A DNA stretch of 13,067 bases from an uncultured Succinivibrio sp. (GTDB lineage Bacteria; Pseudomonadota; Gammaproteobacteria; Enterobacterales; Succinivibrionaceae). The notes beneath the pieces were generated by a model, which was not told the origin of the DNA, did no database searches, and saw only the letters and a program-made list of their open reading frames with translations. Made by a program: the position numbers and the translations under genes. Shown in pieces: positions 6,527 through 13,067 of this stretch. Where the stretch lies: the NCBI GenBank assembly GCA_900767695.1, contig CAAGAC010000040.1:1-13067 (forward strand), in the 5' to 3' direction. The first letter of the stretch is position 1. Every line of letters starts with the position of its first letter.

Positions 6527-6922
6527 ATGGAAACAGCACGCAGGCGCAGCGCTCAGCGCGAGCAGCTCCGCGCGATCATGCGCGGGCGCACCGACCACCC
6601 CGACGCCCAGAAGGTCTACGAGGAGCTCAAGGCCGTGATGCCGCGCATCAGCCTGGGCACCGTGTACCGCAACCTCATGCTGCTCGCCTCCGAGGGCAAG
6701 CTCCAGGTCCTCGACGTCGGCGACGGCAAGGTCCGCTTCGACCCCAACGCCGCCCCCCACGCGCACTTCCTGTGCACCAGGTGCCACAGCGTCATGGACA
6801 TGCCCGAGGGCTCCTGCTCGCTTGACGTCGATCCCGAGGCTGCGAAACGATGCGGCCGCATCGACACCAGCACCGTGAGCTTCCGCGGGATCTGCCGCGA
6901 CTGCCTCGCAAAGATGGGCTGA
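6527..6922 (+). CDS. perR: Fur-family regulator, PerR type (peroxide sensor)
   Basis: A 131-residue Fur-superfamily repressor. The N-terminal winged helix contains the family line ISLGTVYRNLMLLASEGKL (41-59). The regulatory metal residues are His24, Asp72, His78, His80 and Asp91; the structural zinc cysteines are Cys83, Cys86, Cys123 and Cys126. All nine sit exactly 13 positions before their counterparts in Bacillus subtilis PerR (H37, D85, H91, H93, D104; C96, C99, C136, C139). Asp72 in VRFDPN is the PerR-type choice; Fur and Zur differ here. With iron bound, such proteins lose DNA binding when peroxide oxidises the ligand histidines. ATG 6527 is the only reasonable start; the ribosome site is weak. 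No rubrerythrin, catalase or other peroxide gene is nearby. Sensing itself is inferred from residues. Confidence 0.85.
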   Translation: METARRRSAQREQLRAIMRGRTDHPDAQKVYEELKAVMPRISLGTVYRNLMLLASEGKLQVLDVGDGKVRFDPNAAPHAHFLCTRCHSVMDMPEGSCSLDVDPEAAKRCGRIDTSTVSFRGICRDCLAKMG

Positions 6923-6940
6923 ACTCGCTTGCCTATTTGA

Positions 6941-6960
6941 GCGGCGCCTTAAGGCGCCGC
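6941..6960 (+). terminator. Palindromic hairpin after the PerR-type gene
   Basis: GCGGCGCCTTAAGGCGCCGC is a perfect 20-base palindrome, giving an 8-bp stem with a TTAA loop, 18 bases after the stop. It is followed by CCCGTCCTCCGCTTTTCC, with no immediate T-run, so it may be a weak terminator or an mRNA end stabiliser. Confidence 0.5.
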
Positions 6961-7228
6961 CCCGTCCTCCGCTTTTCCTCCTCAAACTCCACTCGTCCCT
7001 TGCCTCAGCGGCGATCCTTTTCGGCGCATCTGCTTTCACCTTTTTTCGGATCGCTTAACAGAATTGACCTCAAAAGCGCGTCAAAGCGTGATCGAAAACG
7101 ATACAGTAGCAAATATTCCGTGCCGCGGATGCTTTGCAGTTGTTTAATGAGTGGGATGTCAGCGCGTCCCAATCGGCGCCAAGCATGAGAGCAACAATCA
7201 AGAAACAACTGCATCAGGTGGAACAGCT
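6961..7228. other. Intergenic region before the first chemoreceptor
   Basis: No gene seen. A TTGACC (7064-7069) resembles a -35 but has no -10 at 16-18 bases. A small dyad ATCG-AAAA-CGAT lies at 7091-7102. I could not identify a convincing promoter for the chemoreceptor; a flagellar sigma-28 site was considered and rejected on spacing. Confidence 0.4.
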
Positions 7229-8878
7229 ATGCAAATCATGAGAAACCTGAGCGTGAGGGGAAAGATCATCACTAGCTTCGCCCTCATCCTCACCATGCTT
7301 TTCATCGTGGCGGCCATCGCCGTCAAGGTCAACTTCAACGCCTCCGAGGGCGCCTACAACGTCTACAGGATCATGGGCAAGTCCTACACCCGCGTCATGA
7401 ACACCCAGCGCGAGCTCGAGGCTGCCAACGAGAACGTGCTCGCCTACTTGAAGTCCGACGACGCGGGGGGGGATCCCGCCCAGGAGGCCTCGAAGCTTCT
7501 TTCTGACTTCGAGAACATCGTCAAGGTCTCGAACGTGATGAACGAGAACGTCATCGGCGATCTGCCCTCCCCTCCTGACTACAAGCAGAACATCATCGAG
7601 GTGAAGGCCAGGGTCAACGAGTTCCTCGACACCTACCGCCAGAACGTCGATCCGCTCATCCGCGACGGCAAGAACCCCGAGGCGCTCAAGGCCTACCTGG
7701 AGATCGGCCTCCCTGCCTGCGAGAGCGCGCTTGAGTACTACAAGAAGCTCATCGAAAAGCAGGTCTCCGTCTCCATCGGCATAGTCCAGGGCAACGCCAG
7801 CATGTGGACCACCTGGCTCATCATCGCGCTCACCGTCGTGGCGCTGGTGCTCTCGGTGCTCATCGTGATCTCGCTTACAAGCTACCTGCACAAGTCGGTC
7901 TTCTACAGCATCAGGAACCTGAAGGCGATGTCGCAGGGCGACTTCACCCAGCCCATCCGCATCATCACCAGGGACGAGTTCGGCCAGAGCGCCAAGACCC
8001 TCTCCGAGACCCGCGACGCGCTGGGAGGCTCGATCGCGATGGTCCGCGACAACGGCCAGCTCATCGATGAGACATTGAGCAAGGTGCGCGATCATATGCA
8101 GAAGATCTCCGACGCCGTCACCGAGTCCGAGACCCATTCCGAGACCGTGTCCGCAGCCTCCGACGAGATGGTCTCGACCACCGCCGACATCGCCCGCAAC
8201 TGCGAGAGCGCCGCCGACTCGGCCAAGACCTCGACAAAGACTGTCGAGAGCGGCATCGCCGCGGTCAGGAACACCATGGAGACCATCAAGAGGCAGGTTG
8301 CCAAGACCCAGGAGGACGCCGAGCTCATCAACGAGCTTGCAAGCCGCACCGAGAAGATCGGCACCATCATCGAGACCATCGACGAAATAGCCGCGCAGAC
8401 CAACCTGCTGGCGCTCAACGCCGCCATCGAGGCCGCGCGCGCCGGCGAGGCCGGCAAGGGCTTCGCGGTCGTCGCCGACGAGGTGCGTGCCCTGGCATCC
8501 CGCTCCTCCAAGTCCACCCAGGAGATCACCAAGATGGTCGAGCAGGTGCAGTCGGACGCCAAGAACGCCAACGCCTCGATGGGCGAGAGCGTGGGCGCTA
8601 TGAACGAGCTGTCCAAGCAGGCCTCGGACGTCGAGAGCGAGCTCAACGAGATCATCGTCAGGGTCAAGGAGGTGAACGACAAGATCACCCAGATCGCCAC
8701 CGCCGCCGAGCAGCAGACCACCGCGACCTCGGAGATCTCGACCAACATGCAGCAGCTCACCGCCATCAACAAGCACTCGCTGGCGATAAACCGCGAGTGC
8801 GACGAGCAGGTGCAGTCGCTCATCGAGGAGACCAACCAGCTCACGAAGAAGCTGGCGTTCTTCAAGCTCAACCAGTGA
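7229..8878 (+). CDS. Methyl-accepting chemotaxis protein
   Basis: A 549-residue inner-membrane chemoreceptor that reports ligand binding to the CheA kinase through CheW. Membrane helix 1 spans about residues 13-32, then a helical periplasmic sensor of the four-helix-bundle kind to about 192, membrane helix 2 at about 194-218, a HAMP linker to about 270, and a long coiled-coil signalling domain. The hairpin tip EIAAQTNLLALNAAIEAARAGE is at about 386-407, followed by GKGFAVVADEVRALASRS; Gln/Glu pairs such as AAEQQTTATSEI mark methylation sites. There is no NWETF-type tail for CheR/CheB docking. ATG 7229 has AGGTGGA (7216-7222) six bases upstream, better than an in-frame GTG at 7151. A run of eight G at 7465-7472 lies in the sensor region. 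Ligand unknown. It stands alone, with its own terminator. Confidence 0.93.
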   Translation: MQIMRNLSVRGKIITSFALILTMLFIVAAIAVKVNFNASEGAYNVYRIMGKSYTRVMNTQRELEAANENVLAYLKSDDAGGDPAQEASKLLSDFENIVKVSNVMNENVIGDLPSPPDYKQNIIEVKARVNEFLDTYRQNVDPLIRDGKNPEALKAYLEIGLPACESALEYYKKLIEKQVSVSIGIVQGNASMWTTWLIIALTVVALVLSVLIVISLTSYLHKSVFYSIRNLKAMSQGDFTQPIRIITRDEFGQSAKTLSETRDALGGSIAMVRDNGQLIDETLSKVRDHMQKISDAVTESETHSETVSAASDEMVSTTADIARNCESAADSAKTSTKTVESGIAAVRNTMETIKRQVAKTQEDAELINELASRTEKIGTIIETIDEIAAQTNLLALNAAIEAARAGEAGKGFAVVADEVRALASRSSKSTQEITKMVEQVQSDAKNANASMGESVGAMNELSKQASDVESELNEIIVRVKEVNDKITQIATAAEQQTTATSEISTNMQQLTAINKHSLAINRECDEQVQSLIEETNQLTKKLAFFKLNQ

Positions 8879-8896
8879 CGCTCTCCTGATTGTCTG

Positions 8897-8923
8897 AAGG
8901 CCCGGCCAAGTGCCGGGCCTTTT
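8897..8923 (+). terminator. Intrinsic terminator of the first chemoreceptor gene
   Basis: AAGGCCCGGC (8897-8906) pairs with GCCGGGCCTT (8912-8921) around CAAGT and runs into TTTT, 18 bases after the stop codon. Confidence 0.92.
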
Positions 8924-9028
8924 CATTCCCTGCGCGTCTGCTTGGGCGCCGTCCAGCTCCTCCCGGGCAGCCGCCCTGCCCTGTCCTTCTAGAGCCAGCA
9001 GAAGCCTCCGGTCCTTTCCTCAGCGCGC

Positions 9029-9057
9029 AAAAACGAGGCCCGCGCGATGCGCGGGCC
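9029..9057 (-). terminator. Intrinsic terminator of gntK-edd
   Basis: On the minus strand GGCCCGCGC (9057-9049) pairs with GCGCGGGCC (9045-9037) around a three-base loop, then TCG and five T (9033-9029). It lies 21 bases past the edd stop and faces the chemoreceptor terminator. The 105 bases between the two hold nothing I recognise. Confidence 0.85.
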
Positions 9058-9078
9058 CGGTTCATTCACCTATGAAGT

Positions 9079-10890
9079 TCAGGCCTTGGGATCCCACTTG
9101 AAGAGGAAGGTCGCGCCCTGATCGGCAGGGCCGACGTTGTCGCGGCAGCTCTTGAAGAGCCAGCGCCCGAAGGTCTGCTCGTCCTTCTCAAGATCGGGCA
9201 CTTCCGCCTTCCTGCCCTCAAGGGAGGTCAGGCAGTTGACCGTGCCCGCGTCGGCGTCGAAGTCGATGAGGTCGCCGTCGCGCAACAGGGCCAGCGCCCC
9301 GCCGCGCGCCGCCTCAGGGGACAGGTGCAGCGCCGAGGGGATGCCGCCCGAGGCTCCCGAGAGCCTGCCGTCGGTGAGCAGGGCCACGTGATAGCCTGCC
9401 TTCTGGAGGTTGCCAAGCACCGGCATGAGCTTGTGAAGCTCGGGCATGCCTGCGGCGGCAGGGCCGGCGTAGCGGACCACGATGACGCAGTCCTGGTTGA
9501 GCCTGCCCTCGTGGTAGGCGGTGTGGACGTCGTACTGCGAGTTGAAGACCCTCGCGGGGGCCTTGACGTGGTGGTGCTCGGGGGCCACGGCGGAGATCTT
9601 GATGACGCACTGCCCGAGGTTGCCCTTTAGCACCTTGAGGCCGCCGTGCTCGCGGAACTGGGTGCCTGGTTCTGCGATGACCTTGGAGTCGAGGCTGCCT
9701 CCCGCGTCCTTGAAGACGAGCTTTCCTCCTTCGAGCGACGGAGTCTTGAGCTGATCCTCGAACGAGCCGCAGACGGTCTTCACGTCCTGGTGCAGGAGGC
9801 CGCGATCGTTCAGGGCCTTCATGAGCACCGGCACGCCGCCTGCCGCCTGGAAGGCGTTGATGTCGTAGGGGGCGTTCGGGTAGACCTGCACGAGAAGCGG
9901 CACGGCGTCCGAGAGCCTGGAGAGATCGTCCCAGGTGAGGATGTAGCCGCAGGAGCGGGCGATGGCCACCATGTGCAGGGTGTGGTTCGTCGAGCCGCCC
10001 GAGGCGAGCAGCGCCACGATGCCGTTCACAAGGTTCTTGGCAGTGAGGACCTCGCTCAGCGGCCTTGCCTTGCCCGAGACCACGGTTGAGCCTGCGATGC
10101 GCCTTGAGATCTCATCGGTGAGCGCGTGCCTGAGCTCGGTGCCCGGGCGGACGAAGGCCGAGCCCGGAAGCATCAGGCCCATCGCCTCGAAGACGAGCTG
10201 GTTGGTGTTGGCAGTGCCGTAGAAGGTGCACGTCCCCGCCTCGTGGTAGGCGCGGCACTCCATGCGCTGAAGCTCGACCTTGGAGATCTTTCCGGCGGCG
10301 TACTGCTGCCTGACCTCGGTCTTCTCCTTGTTGGAGATCCCGGTGCCCATCGGCCCCGAGGGCACGAAGGCAATCGGCAGGTGGGCAAACGAGGCCGCCC
10401 CCATCAGCATGCCCGGGGCTATCTTGTCGCAGATGCCCAGGAGCAGCGCGCCGTCGAAGACGTTGTGGGAGAGCGCGACCGCCACGCCCTGGGCGATAAG
10501 ATCGCGCGAGAAGAGCGACATGTCCATGCCCGGGTGGCCCTGGGTCACGCCGTCGCACATCGCGGGCACGCCGCCTGCGACCTGGGCGCTGGCGCCTGCC
10601 TTCTCCACGCAGGCCTTAATCTCGTCGGGGTAGTCCTTGTAGGGGCAGTGGGCGCTCACCATGTCGTTGAAGGCGGTGACGATGCCGATGTTGGGGCCCT
10701 GGCCGGTGATGAGGTTCTCCTTGATGGAGCCGGTCATCGCGGCCGCCGCGTGGGCGATGTTCGAGCAGTTGAGGGCGTCGCGGTTGCGGCCCTCAGACGC
10801 CTGCCTTGCAATCATCTCAAGATAGGCCCTGCGGGTCTCCTTCGAGCGCTCCTCGATGGCCCTCGTTACTTCAAGCACTGCCTTATTCAT
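9079..10890 (-). CDS. edd: Phosphogluconate dehydratase
   Basis: A 603-residue enzyme, the same length as E. coli Edd. It dehydrates 6-phosphogluconate to 2-keto-3-deoxy-6-phosphogluconate, the committed step of the Entner-Doudoroff pathway, in the cytosol. It is an IlvD/Edd-family iron-sulfur dehydratase. Cys154 in GICDKIAPGM and Cys221 in GTCTFYGTANTNQ match the E. coli cluster ligands by number; the second family signature LTDGRLSGASGG lies near residue 510. Such clusters are damaged by superoxide, consistent with low-oxygen life. The start ATG (10890-10888) overlaps the last 8 bases of gntK and has a GGGAG site inside that gene, so the two are coupled. The KDPG aldolase gene eda does not follow here; a terminator does. 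E. coli instead has edd-eda together. Confidence 0.97.
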   Translation of the reverse strand: MNKAVLEVTRAIEERSKETRRAYLEMIARQASEGRNRDALNCSNIAHAAAAMTGSIKENLITGQGPNIGIVTAFNDMVSAHCPYKDYPDEIKACVEKAGASAQVAGGVPAMCDGVTQGHPGMDMSLFSRDLIAQGVAVALSHNVFDGALLLGICDKIAPGMLMGAASFAHLPIAFVPSGPMGTGISNKEKTEVRQQYAAGKISKVELQRMECRAYHEAGTCTFYGTANTNQLVFEAMGLMLPGSAFVRPGTELRHALTDEISRRIAGSTVVSGKARPLSEVLTAKNLVNGIVALLASGGSTNHTLHMVAIARSCGYILTWDDLSRLSDAVPLLVQVYPNAPYDINAFQAAGGVPVLMKALNDRGLLHQDVKTVCGSFEDQLKTPSLEGGKLVFKDAGGSLDSKVIAEPGTQFREHGGLKVLKGNLGQCVIKISAVAPEHHHVKAPARVFNSQYDVHTAYHEGRLNQDCVIVVRYAGPAAAGMPELHKLMPVLGNLQKAGYHVALLTDGRLSGASGGIPSALHLSPEAARGGALALLRDGDLIDFDADAGTVNCLTSLEGRKAEVPDLEKDEQTFGRWLFKSCRDNVGPADQGATFLFKWDPKA

Positions 10891-11407
10891 GCTGCTCCCT
10901 CTCCTCCAATGCCCTGATGGCTGTGTCTATGACTTCCCCGCAGGGGGCCGAGACGTCGATATTGACGACATCCGGCTCCTCCTTGGGATCGGGGAACTCC
11001 AGCGTTGCAAACTGCGAGTCCACCATGTCGCTCTTCATGTAGTGGCCCTTGCGCGCGGCCATCCTCCTGAGGATGACGTCCTTGTCCGCGTAGAGGTGGA
11101 TGAACACGAGCCCGGGGTTGCCCTGCCTGATGATGTCGCGGTACCTGCGCCTCAATGCAGAGCAGACCACCACGCCCGAGGCGTGGCGGTTTGCAAGCGA
11201 GAAGAAGACGTCGCTCACCCTCTCAAGCCAGGGCGCCCGGTCAACGTCGTTCAAGGGCTGCCCGTTTCGCATCTTGATGATGTTGGCGCGCGGGTGCAGA
11301 TCGTCGCCGTCGATGAACGTGGCTCCAAAGCGCTCTGCAAGCGCCCTGCCCACCGTGGACTTGCCGGATCCGCAGACCCCCATGACCACGCATTTGACTG
11401 TGCTCAT
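10883..11407 (-). CDS. gntK: Gluconokinase
   Basis: A 174-residue kinase (175 in E. coli GntK) that phosphorylates D-gluconate with ATP to 6-phosphogluconate, the substrate of Edd. The P-loop is GVCGSGKST (residues 10-18), followed by the family line TFIDGDDLHPRANIIKMRNG and LNDVDRAPWL, then VVVCSALRRRYRDIIR. I chose the ATG at 11407 because GGAG (11418-11415) is seven bases upstream and the product then starts MSTVKCVVMGVCGSG like its relatives; a longer frame to 11521 would run through the promoter and operator. First gene of the gntK-edd operon, behind a GntR-type operator. No gluconate permease is in the window, so uptake must be encoded elsewhere. Confidence 0.96.
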   Translation of the reverse strand: MSTVKCVVMGVCGSGKSTVGRALAERFGATFIDGDDLHPRANIIKMRNGQPLNDVDRAPWLERVSDVFFSLANRHASGVVVCSALRRRYRDIIRQGNPGLVFIHLYADKDVILRRMAARKGHYMKSDMVDSQFATLEFPDPKEEPDVVNIDVSAPCGEVIDTAIRALEEREQHE

Positions 11408-11439
11408 TTGAAAACTCCAGCAGATGGATTTTTCTTTGG

Positions 11440-11469
11440 AGCATAGCACAGAAAGGGCCTCTATGTTAT
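11440..11469 (-). promoter_or_regulatory. Promoter of gntK-edd
   Basis: On the minus strand the extended -10 TGCTATGCT (11448-11440) is preceded at 18 bases by ATAACA (11469-11464), four of six matches to TTGACA. The -35 lies inside the GntR-type operator. The transcript would have a leader of about 25 bases. Confidence 0.6.
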
Positions 11470-11478
11470 CGGTAACAT
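11463..11478. promoter_or_regulatory. GntR (LacI-family) operator of gntK-edd
   Basis: ATGTTA-TCGG-TAACAT is a perfect match to the E. coli GntR operator consensus ATGTTA-N4-TAACAT. It covers the -35 box, the place for direct repression relieved by gluconate. The repressor gene itself is not in this window. Confidence 0.85.
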
Positions 11479-11541
11479 GAGCATGGAGTCGGCTCTTTTC
11501 GTCTTTTGGAACGCCGATCACAATGCCGCCGCGCGGACATT

Positions 11542-11570
11542 AAAAAAAGGCTCCCGCCGCTGCGGGAGCC
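11542..11570 (-). terminator. Intrinsic terminator of the second chemoreceptor gene
   Basis: On the minus strand GGCTCCCGC (11570-11562) pairs with GCGGGAGCC (11557-11549) around a four-base loop and runs into seven T (11548-11542). It separates the chemoreceptor from gntK on the same strand. Confidence 0.93.
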
Positions 11571-11592
11571 CCACTCTTCTCTGTTTAACCTG

Positions 11593-13056
11593 TCAGGCCT
11601 GGACCTGCCCGGGCGCGGCCCCTTCCTGGGGCTGGGCGTAGGGAGGGATCCCCTCCATCCCCTGGGCGGCTGCGGCGCCCTGCCCGTCCTCGCCGTCGGC
11701 GGTGCGCAGCCTCGAGACCTGATCCTTGAGATCGTCGAGCACCGAGCGGGCGCCGTCGATCTGGCTCTTTGAGGCGTTGACCTTGTCGGCGAGCGCGCCT
11801 GCCGAGGAGGTGATGTTCTGCATGTTCGAGGAGATCTCGGAGGTCGCGGCGTTCTGCTGCTCGGCGGAGCTGGCGATCTGGGTGATCTGGCCCTGCACGT
11901 TCTCGACCTTCTCGATGATCCCGTGGAGCAGGCCCTCGATCTCGTGCGAGCTCCTGGCAAGCTCGTCCATGTTCTTCACCGACTCGTTGATGGAGTCGTT
12001 GGCCGAGCCCGCGTCCTGCTGGACGGCCGAGACCATGGTGATGATGTCGGCGGTCGAGGCGGAGGTCCTGGAGGCCAGGGCGCGCACCTCGTCGGCGACC
12101 ACCGCGAACCCCTTGCCGGCCTCGCCGGCGCGGGCGGCCTCGATGGCCGCGTTGAGCGCCAGCAGGTTGGTCTGGCCGGCGATGTCCTCGATGGTCTCGA
12201 CGATGGTGCCGATCTTCTGGGACTGCTCGACCAGCGTGCCGACCTTGGCGGCGTTGGCGCGGGTCTTCTCGACCTGCTCGGAGATCCTGGCGATGGTCTT
12301 CTGGATCTTCTCGACGCCCTCGGAGGTGGTCTTCGAGGAGTCCTGCGCGGCGCTGAGCGCCTCCTTGCAGTTCTTGGCGATCTCGGAGGTGGTGGAGACC
12401 ATCTGGTCGGAGGCGGCGGCCACCGAGTCGGCCCTGGCACTGGTGTCCTGGGCCGAGGAGTCGATGTCGGAGGTGATGGAGTTGATCTCGGTGAAGCTGT
12501 CCTCGACCGAGTTGGAGGACTTCTGGATCAGGCGGGCGAGATCGGCCCACTCGCAGCGCATGTCCTCAAGCGCCATCATCAGCCTGCCGAACTCGTCGGT
12601 GCGCCTGGTGCGGATGGCCTTGGTCAGATCGCCTGACGCCAGGCGCCTTGCGATGGCCTCGGCCCTGCCGAGGATGTTCTTGATGGAGTCCGAGAGCACG
12701 TAGGCGATGAACATCGAGATGACCAGCGACACCGCGGTCACCGCGACGACCAGCACGAGCGGTGCCTTGCCGCCGAGCGTGCTCAGGCGGGAGGTGATGT
12801 TGCCGAGGATTCCGAAGGTCAGGGAGTCGAGCTTGCCCTGGAGATCGACCACCATCGGGTGCATCTCGGTGACGTACATGGCGCGGGCTCCCTGGAAGCG
12901 GTTCGAGAGGAGCTGGGCGAGCACCACCTCGTGGTACTTGGAGTCGATGTCGGCGACGAGCTGGCGGATCTCCTGACTCTTGTCGTTGTTCGAAAGCTTG
13001 GTCGAGGCGATGTCCTTGATGGCCTTGAGATCCTCCTCAACCTGCTGGCGTGGCTT
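11593..13056 (-). CDS. Methyl-accepting chemotaxis protein, N-terminus missing at contig edge
   Basis: At least 487 residues of a chemoreceptor; the frame is open to the right edge, so the start and first membrane helix lie outside. The first visible part is a helical periplasmic sensor (LVADIDSKYHEVVLAQLL, then RAMYVTEMHPMVVDLQGK). Membrane helix 2 is encoded at about 12694-12762, followed by a HAMP linker and a signalling coiled coil with the tip DIAGQTNLLALNAAIEAARAGE near 12125-12195 and GKGFAVVADEVRALASRT. Its signalling domain aligns without obvious gaps with that of the other chemoreceptor here; the sensor halves differ. The tail after RLRTADG is low-complexity, rich in Gly, Ala, Pro and Gln, and has no NWETF-type motif. 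The internal GTG at 12927 is not the true start. The last 11 bases of the window are adapter and were left out. Confidence 0.93.
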   Translation of the reverse strand, partial: KPRQQVEEDLKAIKDIASTKLSNNDKSQEIRQLVADIDSKYHEVVLAQLLSNRFQGARAMYVTEMHPMVVDLQGKLDSLTFGILGNITSRLSTLGGKAPLVLVVAVTAVSLVISMFIAYVLSDSIKNILGRAEAIARRLASGDLTKAIRTRRTDEFGRLMMALEDMRCEWADLARLIQKSSNSVEDSFTEINSITSDIDSSAQDTSARADSVAAASDQMVSTTSEIAKNCKEALSAAQDSSKTTSEGVEKIQKTIARISEQVEKTRANAAKVGTLVEQSQKIGTIVETIEDIAGQTNLLALNAAIEAARAGEAGKGFAVVADEVRALASRTSASTADIITMVSAVQQDAGSANDSINESVKNMDELARSSHEIEGLLHGIIEKVENVQGQITQIASSAEQQNAATSEISSNMQNITSSAGALADKVNASKSQIDGARSVLDDLKDQVSRLRTADGEDGQGAAAAQGMEGIPPYAQPQEGAAPGQVQA

Positions 13057-13067
13057 AGATCGGAAGA
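13057..13067. other. Illumina adapter remnant
   Basis: AGATCGGAAGA, the first 11 bases of the common TruSeq adapter, ends the window exactly. Bases from 13057 on should not be treated as genomic. Confidence 0.85.

Noticed and set aside
7081..7104. Flagellar sigma-28 promoter (TCAAAG and CGATAC) for the chemoreceptor
   Set aside because: The two parts are about four bases closer than the sigma-28 consensus allows and both match poorly.
7214..8926. 570-residue minus-strand open frame opposite the chemoreceptor
   Set aside because: A composition shadow of a GC-rich gene, full of Leu, Gly and Asp repeats, with no domain.
11408..11521. 38-residue N-terminal extension of gluconokinase
   Set aside because: It would cross the operator, the promoter and the GGAG site, and relatives start at the ATG at 11407.
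1..13067. CRISPR arrays, tRNA or rRNA genes, prophage or insertion sequences
   Set aside because: No spaced repeats, cloverleaf, rRNA core motifs or transposase/integrase frames were found on either strand.

Overview
The window looks like chromosomal DNA of a motile, GC-rich gammaproteobacterium that is probably anaerobic or facultative. The nudJ-mnmA-hflD-purB order is the one found in Escherichia coli and relatives, and gntK-edd sits behind a perfect copy of the gammaproteobacterial GntR operator. A PerR-type rather than OxyR-type peroxide sensor and an FNR-like box point to low-oxygen life. A member of, or near, the Succinivibrionaceae is possible, but this is a guess from family resemblance. 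The last 11 bases match the start of the Illumina adapter, so the right edge looks like a raw contig end.

Layout, left to right. Positions 1-276 carry no convincing gene but contain hairpins and end in a textbook intrinsic terminator just before the next start codon. Positions 277-1507 are a major facilitator transporter whose frame is broken twice by single missing bases. Positions 1588-3866 are a tight three-gene unit: Nudix hydrolase NudJ, tRNA thiouridylase MnmA and HflD. purB (3904-5271) follows with its own possible -10 box, then a strong terminator. A long intergenic region with three regulatory signals leads into a FadR/FCD-type GntR regulator (5671-6396), followed by a PerR-type Fur-family regulator (6527-6922). 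A chemoreceptor (7229-8878) closes the plus-strand half. Two convergent terminators separate it from the minus-strand half: edd (9079-10890), gntK (10883-11407) and a second chemoreceptor cut by the right edge (11593-13056).

How the genes work together. GntK phosphorylates gluconate and Edd dehydrates the 6-phosphogluconate to KDPG, the first half of the Entner-Doudoroff route; the aldolase eda is not in the window. The gntK promoter carries a LacI-family GntR operator across its -35 box, so gluconate induction is likely, but the matching repressor lies elsewhere. The two chemoreceptors share the same type of signalling domain but differ in their sensor halves. The FCD regulator appears autoregulated through a 22-bp inverted repeat at its start; its targets are not evident.

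I found no CRISPR array, transposon, phage, tRNA or rRNA gene. Most of the window is ordinary core genome. The points most worth a second look are the structured leader of the broken transporter, the regulatory sites around the FCD regulator, the PerR-type sensor, and the adapter remnant. I do not see an undescribed multi-gene system.
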